A DNA stretch of 64,000 bases, taken from NCBI GenBank assembly GCA_045616485.1, contig JAZLGU010000031.1:7849-71848 (forward strand). Direction: 5' to 3'. Below, piece by piece: positions 62,899 to 64,000 of the stretch. The DNA is from RGIG3528 sp045616485 (GTDB lineage: Bacteria > Bacillota > Clostridia > Lachnospirales > Lachnospiraceae). The stretch's first letter is position 1. Each line of letters opens with the position of its first letter. The position numbers and the translations under genes are program-made. The notes beneath the pieces were generated by a model, which saw only the letters and a list, made by a program, of their open reading frames with translations, made no database searches and had not been told where the DNA came from.

Positions 62899-63768
62899 TT
62901 ATTCCTCTACCGCAAACTGTTTTTTCTTCCAAGGCCTGATTATAAGTCTCGGCGTCTTCTCCTTATAAGCCCTGTACGCAGGTCGGCGCTGCATCTGCCT
63001 TTTTTCCATAAGCGGTATGGATACCACGTTAAAAAGTACCGCAACTGACAGGGCGCCTACTCCGTAATACCAGTGCTCGGTGGAAAATGGAAGCAAAGTC
63101 ACATATACTCCCAGCCAAAAGGTAATCTCTCCCAAGTAATTAGGGTGACGCGAATAACTCCAAAGCCCCAGATCACAGACCTGTCCCGGCTTAGCATTTT
63201 CCAAAAAAGCATGCATCTGACGATCAGCAAAATACTCAAGAAGAACGCCCATTATCATAAAAATAATCCCCGGAAAAACCCACATATTAAGTCTCATTTT
63301 TGCCAGGTCAAACATGGGCAGCATGCCCGCGAATACCACCAGCGTAGGCATCAAATGAATGCCAAAAAAGTTGACTATAGGCCAGGATATACGGGGAGTC
63401 TCGTCACGATATTTTTTGTATCTCCAATCCTCATAGGAGAAATCGGTAAACACCTCCACCCAATTCATTGTAAGTCTCAGGGACCATACCAGAAACACTG
63501 CCAAAAAGAGCATCTGGTAAAGGCTGAAAGCCTTCTCCACTACAAAGAGCCATACGGCCATAAGCATAGGAGTGAAAGACCAGTAAGCATCATATACGCT
63601 GGAGTTTCTGTATATTACTGAAAAAATAAAAGTCACTACAGTCGCTGCCAGATCAAATACAAAAAGCTTAAGCATAATACCTTCTACAAAAAAGCTGCTT
63701 ACGATACCTACTGCAAAAGCCAAAAGATAAATTCCGAGTATAATTGTCAAGTCACGTGTTTTCTTCAT
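62899..63768 (-). CDS. DUF1295 (steroid-5-alpha-reductase-like) membrane protein
   Basis: 289 residues with six to seven TM helices. 'SVYDAYWSFTPM', 'TMNWVEVFTDFSYEDWRYKK' and 'CDLGLWSYSRHPNYLGEITF' are the DUF1295 family hallmarks; the last is the NADPH-binding C-terminal signature. It may reduce a lipid double bond. It is first in a two-gene unit with the aldo/keto reductase, which suggests paired reduction steps on one substrate. This pairing is inference. Confidence 0.88.
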   Translation of the reverse strand: MKKTRDLTIILGIYLLAFAVGIVSSFFVEGIMLKLFVFDLAATVVTFIFSVIYRNSSVYDAYWSFTPMLMAVWLFVVEKAFSLYQMLFLAVFLVWSLRLTMNWVEVFTDFSYEDWRYKKYRDETPRISWPIVNFFGIHLMPTLVVFAGMLPMFDLAKMRLNMWVFPGIIFMIMGVLLEYFADRQMHAFLENAKPGQVCDLGLWSYSRHPNYLGEITFWLGVYVTLLPFSTEHWYYGVGALSVAVLFNVVSIPLMEKRQMQRRPAYRAYKEKTPRLIIRPWKKKQFAVEE

Positions 63769-63842
63769 TACATCAAATCCTTTTTATAACCAATTACTTT
63801 TACAAGATAAGATGCATTATAACACCACTTTGTAGAATTGCC

Positions 63843-63908
63843 AAGGGGACGGTTTTTTGACGATAGCGTCAAGTTTTATTCGGAAAATGAAACGAAAATT
63901 GTCCCTTA
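63843..63908. repeat. REP-like repeat at the right edge
   Basis: GGGGACGGTTTT (63845-63856), the same 12-mer as the complement of 1138-1149, is followed by TTGACG-atag-CGTCAA (63857-63872). ATTGTCCCTT at about 63899 ends the unit. Nothing coding is seen from here to the window end (63769-64000). Confidence 0.5.
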
Positions 63909-64000
63909 AGAAAAAACAGATGGTAGATTTAATCGAACCAGCCATATCATACTATATTTGCTTTGCAGCGACAAGTTATAAATATCGCAAACAAACCATA

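Overview
The window looks like a chromosomal segment of a low-to-mid GC Gram-positive anaerobe of the Clostridia, most likely family Lachnospiraceae. The reasons are the gene set (PepF, Veg, DUF951, DUF6171 and DUF1934 proteins, type-2-like IleS, ECF-type RibU behind an FMN riboswitch, LytTR/LiaF-like pair), the SigA-type promoters (TTGACA-N17-TATAAT), strong GGAGG ribosome binding sites, and a sigma-28 promoter that implies a motile relative. Species and genus cannot be fixed from the sequence alone. No tRNA, rRNA, CRISPR array, complete insertion sequence or prophage was seen. Most genes are on the minus strand.

Layout: 1-902 is the N-terminal part of a membrane sensor cut by the window edge. 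903-1950 holds the YfcE-like phosphoesterase between two repeat-rich spacers. 1951-3011 is ribU with its FMN riboswitch and terminator. 3047-9807 carries greA, a CotH-kinase lipoprotein, pepF, mntP and pepO. 9910-21641 is one long co-directional run: degV, tgt, yajC, a complete oligopeptide-type ABC importer, a heterodimeric ABC exporter and a small, internally deleted ApbE-like protein. 21799-22902 is trpS, with its own promoter.

23063-28321 is the most unusual part: a six-gene operon in which several stop and start codons overlap. It encodes a CooC/AcsF-type nickel-protein ATPase, two 2-hydroxyacyl-CoA-dehydratase (HgdA/B)-type iron-sulfur proteins, their ATP-driven activase, a 56-residue membrane protein, and a stand-alone domain resembling the middle of acetyl-CoA synthase. 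Together they look like an ATP-driven low-potential redox system with an ACS-derived partner, substrate unknown. Facing it is a LytTR/LiaF-like pair with candidate 21-bp-spaced LytTR repeats.

30112-44415 is mostly household: HD-GYP phosphodiesterase, acyl-CoA-synthetase-like enzyme, L-fucose/arabinose-isomerase-like enzyme, DUF6171, DUF951, glycogen phosphorylase, ileS, two PlsC acyltransferases, Veg and DUF1934. 44624-52834 is a plus-strand surface module: an MMPL transporter, a roughly 1620-residue cell-surface protein of mirror-image architecture, and a small protein behind a textbook sigma-28 promoter. 52985-55116 is a BlaR1/BlaI-type pair with a double operator; next to it is a collapsed copy of the sigma-28 gene (promoter, 14-codon ORF, terminator). 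55510-58679 has GDPD, an MFS carrier and signal peptidase I; 58862-63768 has araA, a membrane-bound XRE regulator, an aldo/keto reductase and a DUF1295 protein. Two very long hairpins (52857-52919 and 61888-61975) carry ends resembling IS150-type elements.
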